This document shows positions 23,314 through 36,165 of a DNA stretch of 64,000 bases, in pieces; the stretch's first letter is position 1, and each line of letters opens with the position of its first letter. The notes beneath the pieces were generated by a model. The model had not been told where the DNA came from. It was given only the letters and a program-made list of their open reading frames with translations, and did not search any database. The stretch spans positions 19,504 to 83,503 of the forward strand of contig JTDE01001489.1 in the NCBI GenBank assembly GCA_014338405.1. Direction: 5' to 3'. The stretch comes from Paragonimus skrjabini miyazakii (lineage: Eukaryota > Platyhelminthes > Trematoda > Plagiorchiida > Troglotrematidae). Made by a program: the position numbers and the translations under genes.

Positions 23314-26300
23314 TCAAGCATTTATTATGGATATCGAAGCGATTTAGTGAGGATGTCTTGCAGGCAGTTAGCTTCAGTTACCCGCAGTGAATTGGCCGAC
23401 AGTTGATGACACAACATGAATACCAGAAGGCGAAATTTGCTCCCTTTAGATGAACACTAGCATTGTATTTATGAAACTCATTTGATGGATCACGATACGG
23501 CTGTCACAATACAAAAATCTTATATAAAAGATTTCCGTGGCTGTTATGCTCGCATAATGCTGACGATATTCAGCTTATCAGGAGCAGCTCTCCTCCACTA
23601 TGCTGATAATGGTTGAGACCACCTGTGTGCAATGCATTATGTATCTAGGATGAATACTATAAAAGAAATTAAAAACTTTCACTCTCGTCAAATGATAAAA
23701 CCATTTTCTTAAAATTAAAGTAACATTTTCACGTAAAATGTCAAATTATTTTGCAGGTTTTTGTCTTTGAAAACGTGAATCAATAAATTCGCAAGCTTCT
23801 CGATTGGGAAACAATAACGATTGTTAACATCTGCTGCTAGAACGAAGGGTTGTGCATAGTATCGTTCTCGAATAAATACCGAATCAGTTTCTGTTCAGGC
23901 AAACATACAGTAATCATTGAACCAAAGGCAAACTACATACCTGGTCGCCACATTAAGCCTACATGGATCCAGTTCACATTTTGAGGCTTTCGTGCCTGTT
24001 CGTGAGCAAGGTCAATTTTAACTCACATCTTGGTAGAAAGGTTGCATAAAAGTTTGCCTGTTATCCGGTATTGCTCTTTCCAGTAAAGTGGAACATAATT
24101 TGCTTGTGTAAATTTCAGTGCAATAGATCAAACTCAGGTAATCAATGCCTATTCATAAACAAATTGTTCAGCTTTGGTTCAAATTATCTAATTGCAGTAT
24201 GCTTTCGGGTTTCTCATAATTGAAACCTCTATATGATGAATATTTACCAGGTATAACGTCTCACCCTTGAGTTTCCTCAACAAGAAGTTCAGGTTAATGA
24301 CAAAAACATTAATAAAAATCGTATCGTAACGGTTTATTTTCAAACTCAGGAATTTCGTAGCTAGTTGAATATCCTACCAGCCATTTCGTCACTAGAACGA
24401 CGAGCAGTCTGGTGTTTACGTAATACACGTTAGCAGTCTCAGTCTATTACCTTTTCAAAATTATATGTATGTGGGAATGCATTAATCCACGCAAATATGT
24501 ATTTCTTGCTAGAGTGGCTGAGTAGCAATATTGAGTTGATTTATGAATAAAATGGACTAAAGTTGGGCAGTGGAATTTGTCACAGGTATTGCTTTGATTT
24601 TTCTGTGCTGTGATGTTTGTATTAGAAATAAAATTAACGGATTGAGGACCTCAATGATTCATTTTTATTTTACAATGACTTTCTAAATATACGATAAGCT
24701 ACTGGGTAAACAACCGGAAAGAAATAACTGATGGGTTGAGTTTTTTGAGGCGTAAACAACTAACTATGACAATTAGTTTGCATCGGGCATTAAGAAAGCT
24801 GAAATTTTCAAATTGCGGGTAACATACTGAACATTTCACCCTCATAGGTTTGACATAACCTAGTTTTCCGCAATTCCTTCATACCGGTTGCCTTCGAAGA
24901 TCGTCAGGCTAGGTGGAGTGCGGTGAGAATTTAGACGTCGATGCCGCTGGTGCTTCAACCTTAGGACCAACTTTCCTAGTGTTAACGTTTTATCAATGTG
25001 ATGCAAACCGTGCCGCTAAGTTGAATCATAAACAGCGAACACAAAGAAGTGATCGGCAAACAACCGCGATTGGGTGACTTTATTCATTGAAGTTAGTAAG
25101 TGCATCGTGGGAGTTTAAAGAAAGGATTTTAAGACTTGCAAGTCCTAGACAAAGCGAGTGATCACAAAGACGGCGCTTGAACTTTGCAAAGTTACACTGC
25201 AGAGTGAAAAACTGGTTAGCTTTGAGTTGCAGTTTAATATATGTGTGATTATGAATAGTACGTTAATGTTCAGCAGTGGGACCTGGAAATGGAGAACCAA
25301 ATATCATTCGGCATAAAATCTTTTGAAGTCAATTAAACTGAGTGCGTACCACTGCACAAAAACATGTCTGTAACTTGCATTAAGTTAAAACTATTCACAA
25401 CTGAACTGTAGTCCAGTTAACTGGATAGCCTGTACAAAAACACTCATAAATTACGAAGTGCGCACATAGATCATCTTTTTACTGGTGAGTGCAAAGATAA
25501 ATTAGATAATACATTTTGAAAAACACTTGCAAGTGACCATAATCTCTGCATTGCCATAGACTACTTAATGAGTTACTTCGGAAAAATGGCATAATACTCA
25601 AGTAAAGCTCTTGATAGATTTCGGCAGTCGTGCCCCTCTCTCTCATACAAACACCGCATGTTCAGCGGAACCAGACAGTCTGTTTCCGGTTCGCGTAACA
25701 AAGAGCAGGTTTTTGATACTGAGTTACAAAGTCTGGTTTGAGATCTCCTGTTGCGATACAATTTACGTAGCCTTTAGTAAACCATCGTGATAGAGGACAT
25801 TTTGAGAAAACACAGTGATCAGAGATGGGAACACACGGAGTATTACATGCAAGATATTGTCATCTAATTTTTGTCCAAATATAGTTTGTTTGCTTTCGGA
25901 ATTATGAGGTTTATGCACGCGGATGTCTTTATATTTTCACAAGCTTCAGTGTGTTTATGCTTATAGAAACATACACAAATTCTCCTTTCAAGATGGATGA
26001 CATTTTCTGAAGTTACGCAAGGAAAAACTATATATTTGAGTGTTTTGGCTGTAGCTACTTTCTGGATACTAAAAATCTGGTATATTGGTTTGTAAATGTT
26101 TTTTAGGACAAACGAGATTTCAATAAACTCCAGTACTTAAATTCATAAAAGCGTGAGTATTACTTGGCTGCTAGTCAAAAATCGTAGAAACACAAAACTC
26201 AGTTCTTGTTCGCTGTTGCTAAACAGGTGTGTATGCGGTTAATTTCGAAGGTATATTCTATTGCGGGAATTTAATTTTCTTGGATTATTGTTACTGTTTG

Positions 26301-26689
26301 CATTTATAGCGCAGCAAGCGAAGGAAATAGCGGTCGATTATAAAAAATAACCCAGCACACAGCGTCGCAACAGTGTATTTATAATACTGACACCTGACTA
26401 TCTATATTGGCTTATAGATTTGTACACTGTTACTTGTGCGTCCCTGCTTCTGCGTTGATCGCGAGAAAATAATATCGAACGGCTTGTGATTGTGAAAGAA
26501 AAGTGACTCGAAAAAAGTGAGAGAAAATCTTATTATTGCATGTAGTCATTTGGGAAATAAATAGAAATACATCTGTCAGATGTACGCAATTAATGACTAA
26601 AATGATAGGTAAGGAATCTGTAGTGCAGACCTCCTCCTAAGAAGTGCCCAATGTCCTGATACTCAATAGATTAAGCGGTTACCACAAAG
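23314..26689. other. no supportable gene or repeat
   Basis: AT-rich sequence with only short ORFs (for example 25573-25761 minus). No RNA gene or transposon coding seen. Probably intron or intergenic. Confidence 0.5.
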
Positions 26690-27835
26690 TTGAACGGTGC
26701 GCTTCATTGCGAGCAAATATTAACTGTGTAGCAGTTCAATCTACAAAGTAGCCTGTAATCCCGTTACTCAATTTCAGTCAGTTAACACCTACTAGTTCAG
26801 CCGCGTTTATTTGGAGGAGTGGGGGAACGCAATGCTCTGGGGTGTGGGGTATTTCCTAAGTAAACATTCGGTTTCTATTGAAATGTCTGTATTTTATTGA
26901 TAAGTGGAATATTTCTGTCATTATTCTTAAGCAAAGGATTGGTCTGTGCCTCAGAATTATTCTAGTGGTTCGTACTGAACAATTTCAACAAGTACCAGGA
27001 CTGTTTAAGACAACAACGCGAAACTTGTATGATTGTCTTCAGTTGTGGGTAGACTATGGGGGCGAATATTGTGGGAAACACTTCAGATTGACATATTTCA
27101 CAAATTCCCCTGATGAGATTTACGGTTATTTTTACCTTTTGAGGAATGCCTCCACAATTTGGTGACAGACCCAAACTGTCTGCCACTATGACCCATGGGT
27201 CTTGTTTACATGCACCAGTACGAGTGGCACTGTATTGCTAAAGTAGCGGTTAGCGCAATCTTGATAGAAAATACGCATGTCCTCATGGTTGTTGACTGTG
27301 AGTGGTGCGTTGTTTTCTATGGACAACTGAACTAGACAGTTCAACTGGTTCTGCAACATTATCTTATATTCCTGGCACTTGAGAACCCATCAGAATTATC
27401 ACTGAGCTAAAGCAGCATCAGTGATTTGACTATGCTGGATAGTTGATAAACAAAAATAATGTATAAGAGCAGTCCTAAGATTGACCCTTGCAGAACGTCG
27501 CTGTTGGTACGGAACCACTCTGACAATTGTCTGTTAACTCTGATGTGAAACCCACATTCGTTTTGGTAGTCCCCAAGTTATTAAAGCAAACATTCATCCT
27601 GGCTATACCTGTGGAATTCCCCTGGCATGATAGATTGATTTTCCTTCTCGAAAAGTCAAGATTAACCGCACAAGTGGCCAGTCCTCTGTTGGTAGCATTT
27701 ATGGAAGTATCCCTAGCAATCAGGTGGTTGTTAACGCATGGGTATACTCTGCGGGAGATTTGGTGCCTCTTGGTGATGTGTTCGCAGTCTTCAGGCTTAG
27801 CTTGCAGACGGTTATCCAGAAAGCCCTAAAGTTCA
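26690..27835 (-). repeat. unclassified dispersed repeat, copy 1
   Basis: This copy matches the reverse complement of 45600-46650 over about 1 kb with gaps. Shared landmarks include TAGATTGAACTGCT and the LGLSPNCGG-type frame near 27150. Read on the minus strand, both copies keep the same degenerate frame (AKPDD, ITKKH, INLDFSR, NLGTTKTN), so that strand was probably coding. The frame is broken by stops in both. I do not recognise the family; it lacks RT, transposase or integrase motifs I can see. The plus-strand ORFs here (26878-27165, 27527-27829) are antisense to it. Confidence 0.6.
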
Positions 27836-30800
27836 TCCTCAGCTTGTGGGCAGATTGTTTTAGTAACAAAACGCATCCTCACAAAAAGCAGTCGTAGTAC
27901 GATTGTACCACACTATTTAAGCGTTACACGCACGTTCAGTTAGTTCTATATTATTGCTCGTTTGCTGTTCATTTCTGAATGTCATACTTAGCACGTGGAT
28001 TGGATCACTTTAGAGGTTTACCTGAAATCAACGAAAAAGATTAGACAAGCAACTGAAACAGCAAATGAGAAATAGACAAGCAGGGAATGTATCACATCCA
28101 AGCTGTCATCACTAGGTGACAAGTAAAAGCCGTTACACGACTTAACAATAAGCATCAAGCTGTGTTAGAAGAGTGTGGCCTAATTGTCCAACTTAGTTAG
28201 TTTTTAACTGGGAATGCAATTTATGTCAGAAAGTCGTTTTATGCAACTCATGAGATTCAATTCCTTCCACCAAGCCAGGTACAATAAAGTATTGGTTCAA
28301 TCTGATGGTCATTTCTTTTATTAAAATAAACCGGATTTCCTGGAGAAAGTGATACTTAGTGAACGAATTGGAGGGGGTTGGCAAAGTTACGATTGCATTA
28401 GTGTGCGATAGGTATTTTTAATTGTTATATCAGTTGTTATATCGTTATATATTCAGAATGAGTAGCAAATTACGGCAGTCGGAAAAACGGAAACAAAAAT
28501 GACCTATTAACCTGAAAAGTATGTACAAGAATAAGTTGGTAACGAATTCCTGACCATTTGATTTCGGAAGATATGTTTAAGTGCTTTCCTGCACTTTCTT
28601 TATTACGTTGAGAGTTCTATAACGGCTAGCAATTTTCAGCAGCGTTGCACACTTTGCGTGTCGAACTGTGTACTGAACACAGGGGGACTAATCTACTCAA
28701 GAACACTGGTCCTTAGAAATACACATTCGGTGAACCGTCAAACTTAGCCTCACAGGATGTTGGGCAAAGTTCGAAACGTTCCATTTTTAAGTTGCGCAAA
28801 TCAACTTCTTCTTCACCGCTATATTCGCGGACAATTCTTGATTATAATTACAAAAGTTCACAAAGATTAGGATAATTATTTTCCAACTTTCATTTCTGAG
28901 TAATGTTGTACATACGAAATGCGAACTCATTTTGCTCTATAGCATAAAGTTTTAGTTAAAAAAGGTTACGAATAACATTTTCTTCTCAAACAGGGTTTAA
29001 AATTGAGGAAGTAGAGCTAAGGTTCGCTAACATGAAAGGTCTGTGAGAAAAAACAAATTTGGTCGTATTTTCCTGAAAGCACCCATGATTATCATGCACG
29101 AAGGAAACAAAATCGTAGATAATTCATCGGTCTGCCTACTCAGAAACGTCACCACGTGCGGGCAGCTAGTTCCAATAATCTTCTGTAAAATAACCAAAAA
29201 CCTTGGTCTGAGCGAATCCTATTCGCATGAGCAAGGGGTTGATTTTTCACATCCTTTGACTGCGACCGTCAGATCCAGTGGTCGAACTGCAATTTTGACA
29301 TGTGTTCATAGATTGTTGTCTACAATTCTCACCATATGTTGTGCTGATAATACTCCGGTCAGACACAACAGCCGTCTACAACTCAATGAATGATCAGTGG
29401 AACTAGCTACTTGCGAAACCCTCTCTTAGCCAATTCGCCGCCTCATTGAATGCACATCAGTTTGCAGACCAACCGTCAGTGGTTGTCCGACAATAAAGGA
29501 AGATACGAAAATTAAATAAGCTGTCCGTTTTACTCACGCAAGAGTATACAATGTAAAATCCCTTGATTGCCTGCAATTAAATTGCTATTTGTAACTAGAG
29601 GGAGATGGATGCAGGATCTAAAGTTTTTGTGGAACATGCGTGTAGACACCTGCTGCTTGGTTGGTTGACTGTGTTTCAGCATCTATCAGTGTTTGTCGAC
29701 GTAGTAATCAACTGGCTGGACGTTGGTTGATCAATCATCTAGAGCTTCAAATTGTACCCGTGTGAGACGATGGCCTGTGATTTGTTGAATGCGTGAGTTT
29801 CAAAGCGGTTTTTAACTGGTAGCAAAAGGTTAAACGCACTTTGAAAACTGTCAGATTACGTTTTATTCTACCTAATGCAAGACACCAAAGAATTGTGAGA
29901 GTTTAATATATCACTAATAGATTACCAATTGATGAATTGACGACCAGCAAACGTATCGGATTCTTCCTATCGTACATCTTGTTTCAATCAAACTTTATCA
30001 CGTTTTGTGACGGTGGACGAAAAGCTAATAAACTCGAGTTAAGGGAAGCATACTGGACAAGATTTAATGTAAAAATGCAGAAGAAAATAAGATCTTCTGC
30101 AAAGTTACTCAATCATAAATCGTTGGGAATCAATATTTTCGAAAGGGTTTCAAGATATGTGTACATCTGTGAATTCTTTAACGTATTAAACCTTTAAAAT
30201 AGTCACTCCAAAAGGAAGCGTCACTTCTGCCTTTATAGTTCGCCCTGTCCAACTTACGAATGAACCAATCTGTTGAAACGCGAAGTTGGTTTTATTTCGG
30301 CTCAATACAGATTAAGTTGACTGAAGTTTGTTAAATTAAGGTTGGAAAGAAATATGCATTTGAAACTCCAGTAGAAAACATTCATATCCGATCACAACAC
30401 ACTTATCAAATGAATGAAAGAGAGGTAGCTTATTTAAAATGGTGTATTCATCTATTCGGTAAATGTTGAAGGCAGGAAACTACCGAACTTCACATAATGC
30501 TTCAATTAAAACTAACATTACGCATTCGTATTGATATTGGTTAAAGAAAAACTAAGTAACGCAATATGGAAAAACATTGTGGCTAATCTGAAATGCTTCT
30601 TGCAGAAAACTTGCGACGAGAGTTTGAATGATTATCTTTCAAAAGAATCAATATTATAGTTGAAAATGATTGTTTGTGAGCTCACTGCTGCAGTATGATT
30701 TTGTCAAACATTTGCAGGGAATTACGCTGGAGAACGGTTATTCTCGCTTGGTATCACGTGAATTATTAAGGGTGGAAAAAAAGGAACTGGTCACAGCTAT

Positions 30801-33800
30801 GTGGGCAAACATATGAAAAGGATCCCACTTTAGTAGAAACGAATTTTGAAGAAATGATATGGTAGGGTTGTTGGATGAAACAACTTCCAGGTTTTTGACA
30901 GAAACAGTTCTGATGTTACTTTCATGGGTCGTAGAAGGTGGACGGCAGTCGGCTCGAATAAAAAAGATAACGTGGAATGATTAGAAAAATACGTCCTAGC
31001 ATTTCGTATTATTCGGTTCATTAAACAATAATTGAGCCAACTTGCAAGTTCTGAAAAATAGGCTAGTAAAGGAAAGAGCCATTATCTCGCTGTGAAACTG
31101 AAGTTACGAATATGATTGTATTCAGGAAACAGCCTACTGAACAAAACTTGCGATTCTAGACAGTAACCAGTGAAGAGAAAAGGAGAGGATTTTGCATTGT
31201 GAAACAATTGAATTACGTTCTATAATCAAGTCAATTCACGGTGAGCTAACTCATTGTTTTTTCCTCGCGGAGTATATTTAACATTTTCAACAAAGTTATT
31301 GAAAGTGTTTCGCAAAGCAAATTTGCCTGTTTAACTTCTGATAAATAGAATAGATAAGTTAATCCAGGAATAGGACGAAAAAGCAGCCCGGTTGATATTT
31401 CACTTCTGTCGTGTAAAAGCCGAACAAGTTTTAGGATGATAAACGACTACTACATTCGAGTAATTTGGTGAAACAGGTATGACATACATTTGCTTTTTTG
31501 GTTCGATACGAAACCAATACAATTTATGCATCAAATACAGCGCACCAGAATGACGTTAATGAGATTTTGAATGGAAACCAAATGTTCTGATTCGACCTAG
31601 AGAATTTGATAACGAAGATCACGTAGTGTTGGCTGTTGAACATAGCAAAGATCGTAGGTTTCGACAGCTGTTTTCAAGATGTCTACAAAACCGACGGTTA
31701 AGCAGTGGAACTAATGCGAATGCAATTAAGAATCCACACACCGTACGCCCAACTTTTGAGCGGACAGCCAATACTTCTAAATAACGCCAGGTGTCTAACT
31801 GTAATAATCGTTCATATACTAAAGATATATGATGCTAAGAGTATCCAGGATGTCTAACTATCGATGATGGTCACGTCGGGGTAACTGAGTTGGTTTTTTA
31901 AAACCGTGGTGGAATACTGGCAGAAATATTGCATAAGCAGTCTACCAGCTAAACTTTGGTGGTGAGTGAGTTGGTATGTTCGAAGGCAATTTAGTTTGTG
32001 TTTTTGAAGCTATGTCTACTGATAAAATCATGTCGGAAGTTCAAAAGGAAAACAACCACGTTGCAAGTCATCAGTCCTTTTCGTTGACAAGGGAGAGGAT
32101 ATATACTGTCGCCATGAACAAATTGTCAACAAGTTCGGATTTGGTGTCAGAACCGAGTATAATAGGGGGTTATGTGCCGTAGAAGTAACGAGAGGGCGAC
32201 AGATTGGTTTTTCTTCCCGTTTGCTTAGTAAAAGTAAGCAGGATGTCTCCATTTGATGTAAGCGTCACCAAGACTTTTGTAAATAGATTTCTATGGAGAT
32301 CACAGAAGACAATATTGCGACCAAAAACCGTAACATATGATTTTTATACCAATCGGTTTGGATAATTCAGAATACACGATGGTTGCAGGAATATTAGTCG
32401 CCAGGAGTTTATTGACTGAGTTACTTTCGTCAAACCTAAGGGAAGGTTATATGAAACACAATTCAGCTGTAAACAAACAAGAACCTTTTTCAGTTCATTG
32501 AGGCCGTATTATTTGACAAGTAAAAGTTTTCAGTCAGACAGAGGTAGTGCTTCCTAATGCATACAGCTTGAATCGTTAACTAATGCGCGTTGTTTTATAT
32601 GCTAGTCCAACAGTCTTAGGTAGAGACATGGTTTGTGTTTAGAATAAACTAGAAATAGCACAATATAAACTCATTTTGGTGATACACAACCACAATGTAA
32701 GTAAGCATCCGCCATTATTTTCCTTTACAAATTCTGTATGGTTGTGCAGTATGTACTTGATGAGGTGGCATAAAAAACCTCCCTTAGGTAGGCATGTAAC
32801 CCCCCCTGGGAACCTCGTCTGTGAAGAGGCAGCTTGTACTCTGTACTGAGAGTCAATATGGAATTTTTGATGGACTCAATTTGAAAATCTTGTCTAGCTC
32901 CTAAAGTCTTAACTCCGGTCGATGATTCCATAATTAGGACTTTTTCTTCGAGTTGAAATCACAAAAACCTTTAAACTTGTTTTGCAATATACGAAGTACT
33001 TATAAGTTTTAGTGAACTGTAGGCTAGTAGCATTCGTATGTTTCTGACGTACAATCGTAGTTGTAACGTTGCCATATACACTAACTGGGTAATTTCAAAA
33101 ATACATGCTGCATTCGGTTTTGATTCTTGTTATATCATGTCAATTTCTAATGTGGTCTCAATGTCGCAGTATTCAACACGGTTTATTTGACAAAATGTAG
33201 CCACGGTTCCTATCTTGGAAATCTCAAAGATACGCCTCATTGGTGTTCTCTGACAAGAAAGCATCTCAAGAGCAGTACTATATTTTATAACTGTTTTACT
33301 AAAAATATTGCGGAAACAGTAGTCAGTTGTTTATATACTTTACTTCACATTAGCCAAAATCTCCAAGTTATTTATCGGCACACCATCCAAGTCGGAGTGA
33401 CAAGGCTTACACTGTCTACCCCAGAAACGCATTTTATGACACCTTATCGAGTACATACTGCTCTTTTCCATTTTACCTACTCCTATCCAAAGTTTTGTCT
33501 GTCCATGTGCAATCGCGCCTTCTAATATAAAAGCGTATTTTCGTGAATAAAAATACATTTGGTTTCATTATCGTTTTAGCTGATTTTACCGCTTACCGGT
33601 AAGCCTAACACTGCAGTTCTCTGGTTAACCATAACAAGGGGTTTGACTCTCTCGGAGTATATTCTGTTGTTGTTGACAGGTGACATATTGACAATTATAC
33701 CCGGAGGATTCCTGAACGTGTTCAACTGGTAATTGTTTGGAACATCTTCCAATTGGAGATCCATGATGAGTAGTGCGGATTTGGGATATATTCATCTATG

Positions 33801-35551
33801 TTGAATTTGTTTAGCCCGTAGTTACGAGCTCAGATATAGACGGTGTTGTCGAGATCAAACCAGTGGCACCAAATGTAGATGGGAAAAACGGAAACTAATT
33901 TGCACGTTAACAACAACCCAACGGAGAACGAACAACAATTACTAGAATTTAACGAACTGAATGAAGTTAACCCACTACCTTCCTATATATGATATCTAGT
34001 GCCTTTTGAAACAGTATTTTCAGACAAATTCATCCTGTGGGTGGTCCTACTACATGGATTGGTAATTATTGGTGGTCGTTCAAAAAATTAAATCAATTTT
34101 CTCGCCCATGGATTATGTGTAAACGCATGTGAACTGCGTTCTGTTTCAGTCGGTTTTTAAGCTAAAATTGATTTGTGTGAATTTATGTTTGGTTTCTTTT
34201 ATGACTGTGTTCACTGTGTTCACTCAGTCGGTTTTGTTAGAATGTCAGAACTTGGCCACCATTAGTATACAATGAGAGCTTCTGTAACCAGAGATACCTT
34301 GTGACTAGCCAACTTCGAAAGGAAACGGTGATTCAACCTTATTGAGGATCGATTTCACTGAATGTTCTTTTCTCGATCAAAAATTTCACGACATTCACGG
34401 GAGCCATTGTATTGCTGTCAAAATAAAAACGACCAAAAACTCACAAGTAAACCTTCAACTATAGCGCTGTGTGGATAACGTTTAGTTTACCCAAGGATTT
34501 ATAAAGAAAAAACGTTTAAGTTGTTGTCATCCATCTTGATGTTCAGTCATAAACAGGCATCTCGTGGAGAGTTTTTCTTTGTTAGCGCATCTCAAGAAGA
34601 ATGAGTGTGAACGGGGTTTTTGAGAGATGATCCTTCGGGTCTCGAATGAAAAGTCTTTTCCACCGGACCATTTTTTCTGTGGGCATCTCTTGAAAAACGA
34701 AATACAATACATTGCAAAACAATCTAGTTTGCATTAAGTCTGTTTACATCCTATTAGTATGTATAGGCACAGTCTTACAGACTTACAAGTCTGCACTAAT
34801 TACATCGTAAGGGCAGGAGAACGTGACCAAATATACAGGCCCGAACTCTACGAATGGTGTCATCTTTTTCTCAACGTGTCACATGATGCTGAACTAAGCA
34901 GAGTTTGCGGCTACTGAGGCCAGACAAAAATGGAACTAGTTTGTAGTGTCAGCTTATTCGTGAGCCTTATTACGAACGGGATGTTACTGGAGAATTGAGA
35001 ACTTGTGGAAAAGTTTATTTCGACTGTCACCAAAGACATAATTTTAAGTTATTTGTAAGCTGGATGTGCTTGACGACCAAGGTCCAGAAACTATCAGGCT
35101 AACTAAGACAAAATGTTGCATAGTGTTCTTCGTAGTAAAACTATACTCAATAAGTATGCCAAAATTGATCCCAACAGAGGTTGTCTTTCTCATGGAACAA
35201 CGTTCATACTGCTCCTCCGTGAGCGTTGTTTTTATTATATTACAACGAACATCGAATTAATCTTGGCAGTAAAATTTTCTCGCAAACAGTGGACAAAAGT
35301 CCAATCCACAAGAGAATAAGTGTAAGATTTTCAATTCGATACAAAAATGAACTGTTCATAGATAAAAAGTTGGCGTAAAATCACGTGTTGAGCATGACGG
35401 TTACACGAGGTGTTTAAAAGTAACCCACTGGATGAATTGGTAGGTTAGCGTCTTGTCATTCTGTAGAGAAAATAAATGTTTTATAGGTTGGTGTCAAAAC
35501 TGCTCACCTTATATCACTGGTTGTTTTGCACGTTGCAAAGATAACTATACA
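27836..35551. other. long region without a supportable gene
   Basis: The ORFs (29043-29393 plus, 29937-30197 plus, 31976-32182 plus, 33187-33525 plus and others) lack splice context and recognisable products. A degenerate AT-rich tandem stretch (TTGTTATATC units) lies near 28424-28450. No tRNA or identifiable mobile element was found. Most likely intron or intergenic DNA with old repeats below my detection. Confidence 0.45.
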
Positions 35552-35962
35552 TAAAGTGAATATCACTCACAATTGATCGCAGCAGTCACATTCCTATAGA
35601 CATTCCAGTCGGCGCCTCTCGAAAATATGCAATAGACTGGAGTTTCGATCTTGTCGCAGAACGTCAGTGGTGCATCTCCTTGCCACGGTGGGGACTAGCA
35701 CTCCGGTTGTAGACCACTGCGCCATTGACCTCAAACTAGGTACGGCCAAATTATCATAGGTGAATGCTCAACTACTCGCTTGTGAGTAATGAGCATGTTG
35801 CCCGATCGTCTTAAGTGAAAACATAATAACTGTTCTGTAAACTCCAATCAATGACCCCTCGACTAGGACTTCTATTCAAATTGAAATAACAGAAATCATT
35901 AGCTTGTTGAGCGGTATCTTAATTACTGATGAGTAATAGGGGATTTTGATTTTCATACAGAT
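35552..35962 (-). mobile_element. hammerhead SINE, copy B (tail joined to a second head)
   Basis: Read leftwards: tail (35962-35737, homologous to 62354-62140), then a tRNA-like head with A box TGGCGCAGTGG (complement of 35713-35723), then a strongly degraded hammerhead at 35673-35629, then the middle segment to about 35552. The tail therefore runs into a new head as in a dimer. The tail end and linker (GAGTAGTTGAGCATTCACC) match the sequence upstream of copy A's head. Confidence 0.75.
35629..35673 (-). ncRNA. degraded hammerhead relic in SINE copy B
   Basis: On the minus strand: GCACCA, CTGACG, a rearranged stem II, then CGAAACTCCAGTC and TATTGC in place of TAGTGC. The 5' core box and GAAA survive, but stem II no longer pairs as in the family. 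Expected to be inactive. Confidence 0.5.
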
Positions 35963-36148
35963 TGAACGTCACCCACAAATGATCGCAGCTGTCACATTCC
36001 CATAGACTTTCCAGTCGACCCCTTTCGAAAAGGAGCACTGACGAGCTCTAATGAGAGCGAAACTCGAGCTTAATGCTTCTTTTCGAAAGGTGTCGACTGG
36101 AAAGTCTATGGGAATGTGACAGCTGCGATCAGTTGTGTGTGACGTTCA
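35963..36148. repeat. 186-bp palindrome built from SINE middle segments (copy C)
   Basis: The left arm (35963-36035) and right arm (36076-36148) are reverse complements with a handful of mismatches. Each arm is the SINE middle segment (GTCGACTGGAAAGTCTATGG, then GTGACAGCTGCGATCA). The ~40-nt loop is the hammerhead relic. One arm continues leftwards into the copy B tail; the other continues rightwards for a short way. As RNA this would form a long hairpin capped by the ribozyme. Confidence 0.85.
36035..36076 (+). ncRNA. hammerhead relic in the palindrome loop
   Basis: GCAC, TGACGA, a perfect stem II (GCTCT / AGAGC with AATG loop), GAAA, CTCGAG and ATGC are all recognisable. Compared with copy A, three nucleotides are missing around the stem I / core junction, and the cleavage triplet region reads GCT, not GTC. 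Stem II and GAAA are intact; stem I and the cleavage site are damaged, so activity is unlikely. Confidence 0.7.
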
Positions 36149-36165
36149 GTTTGTATGATAACTTC

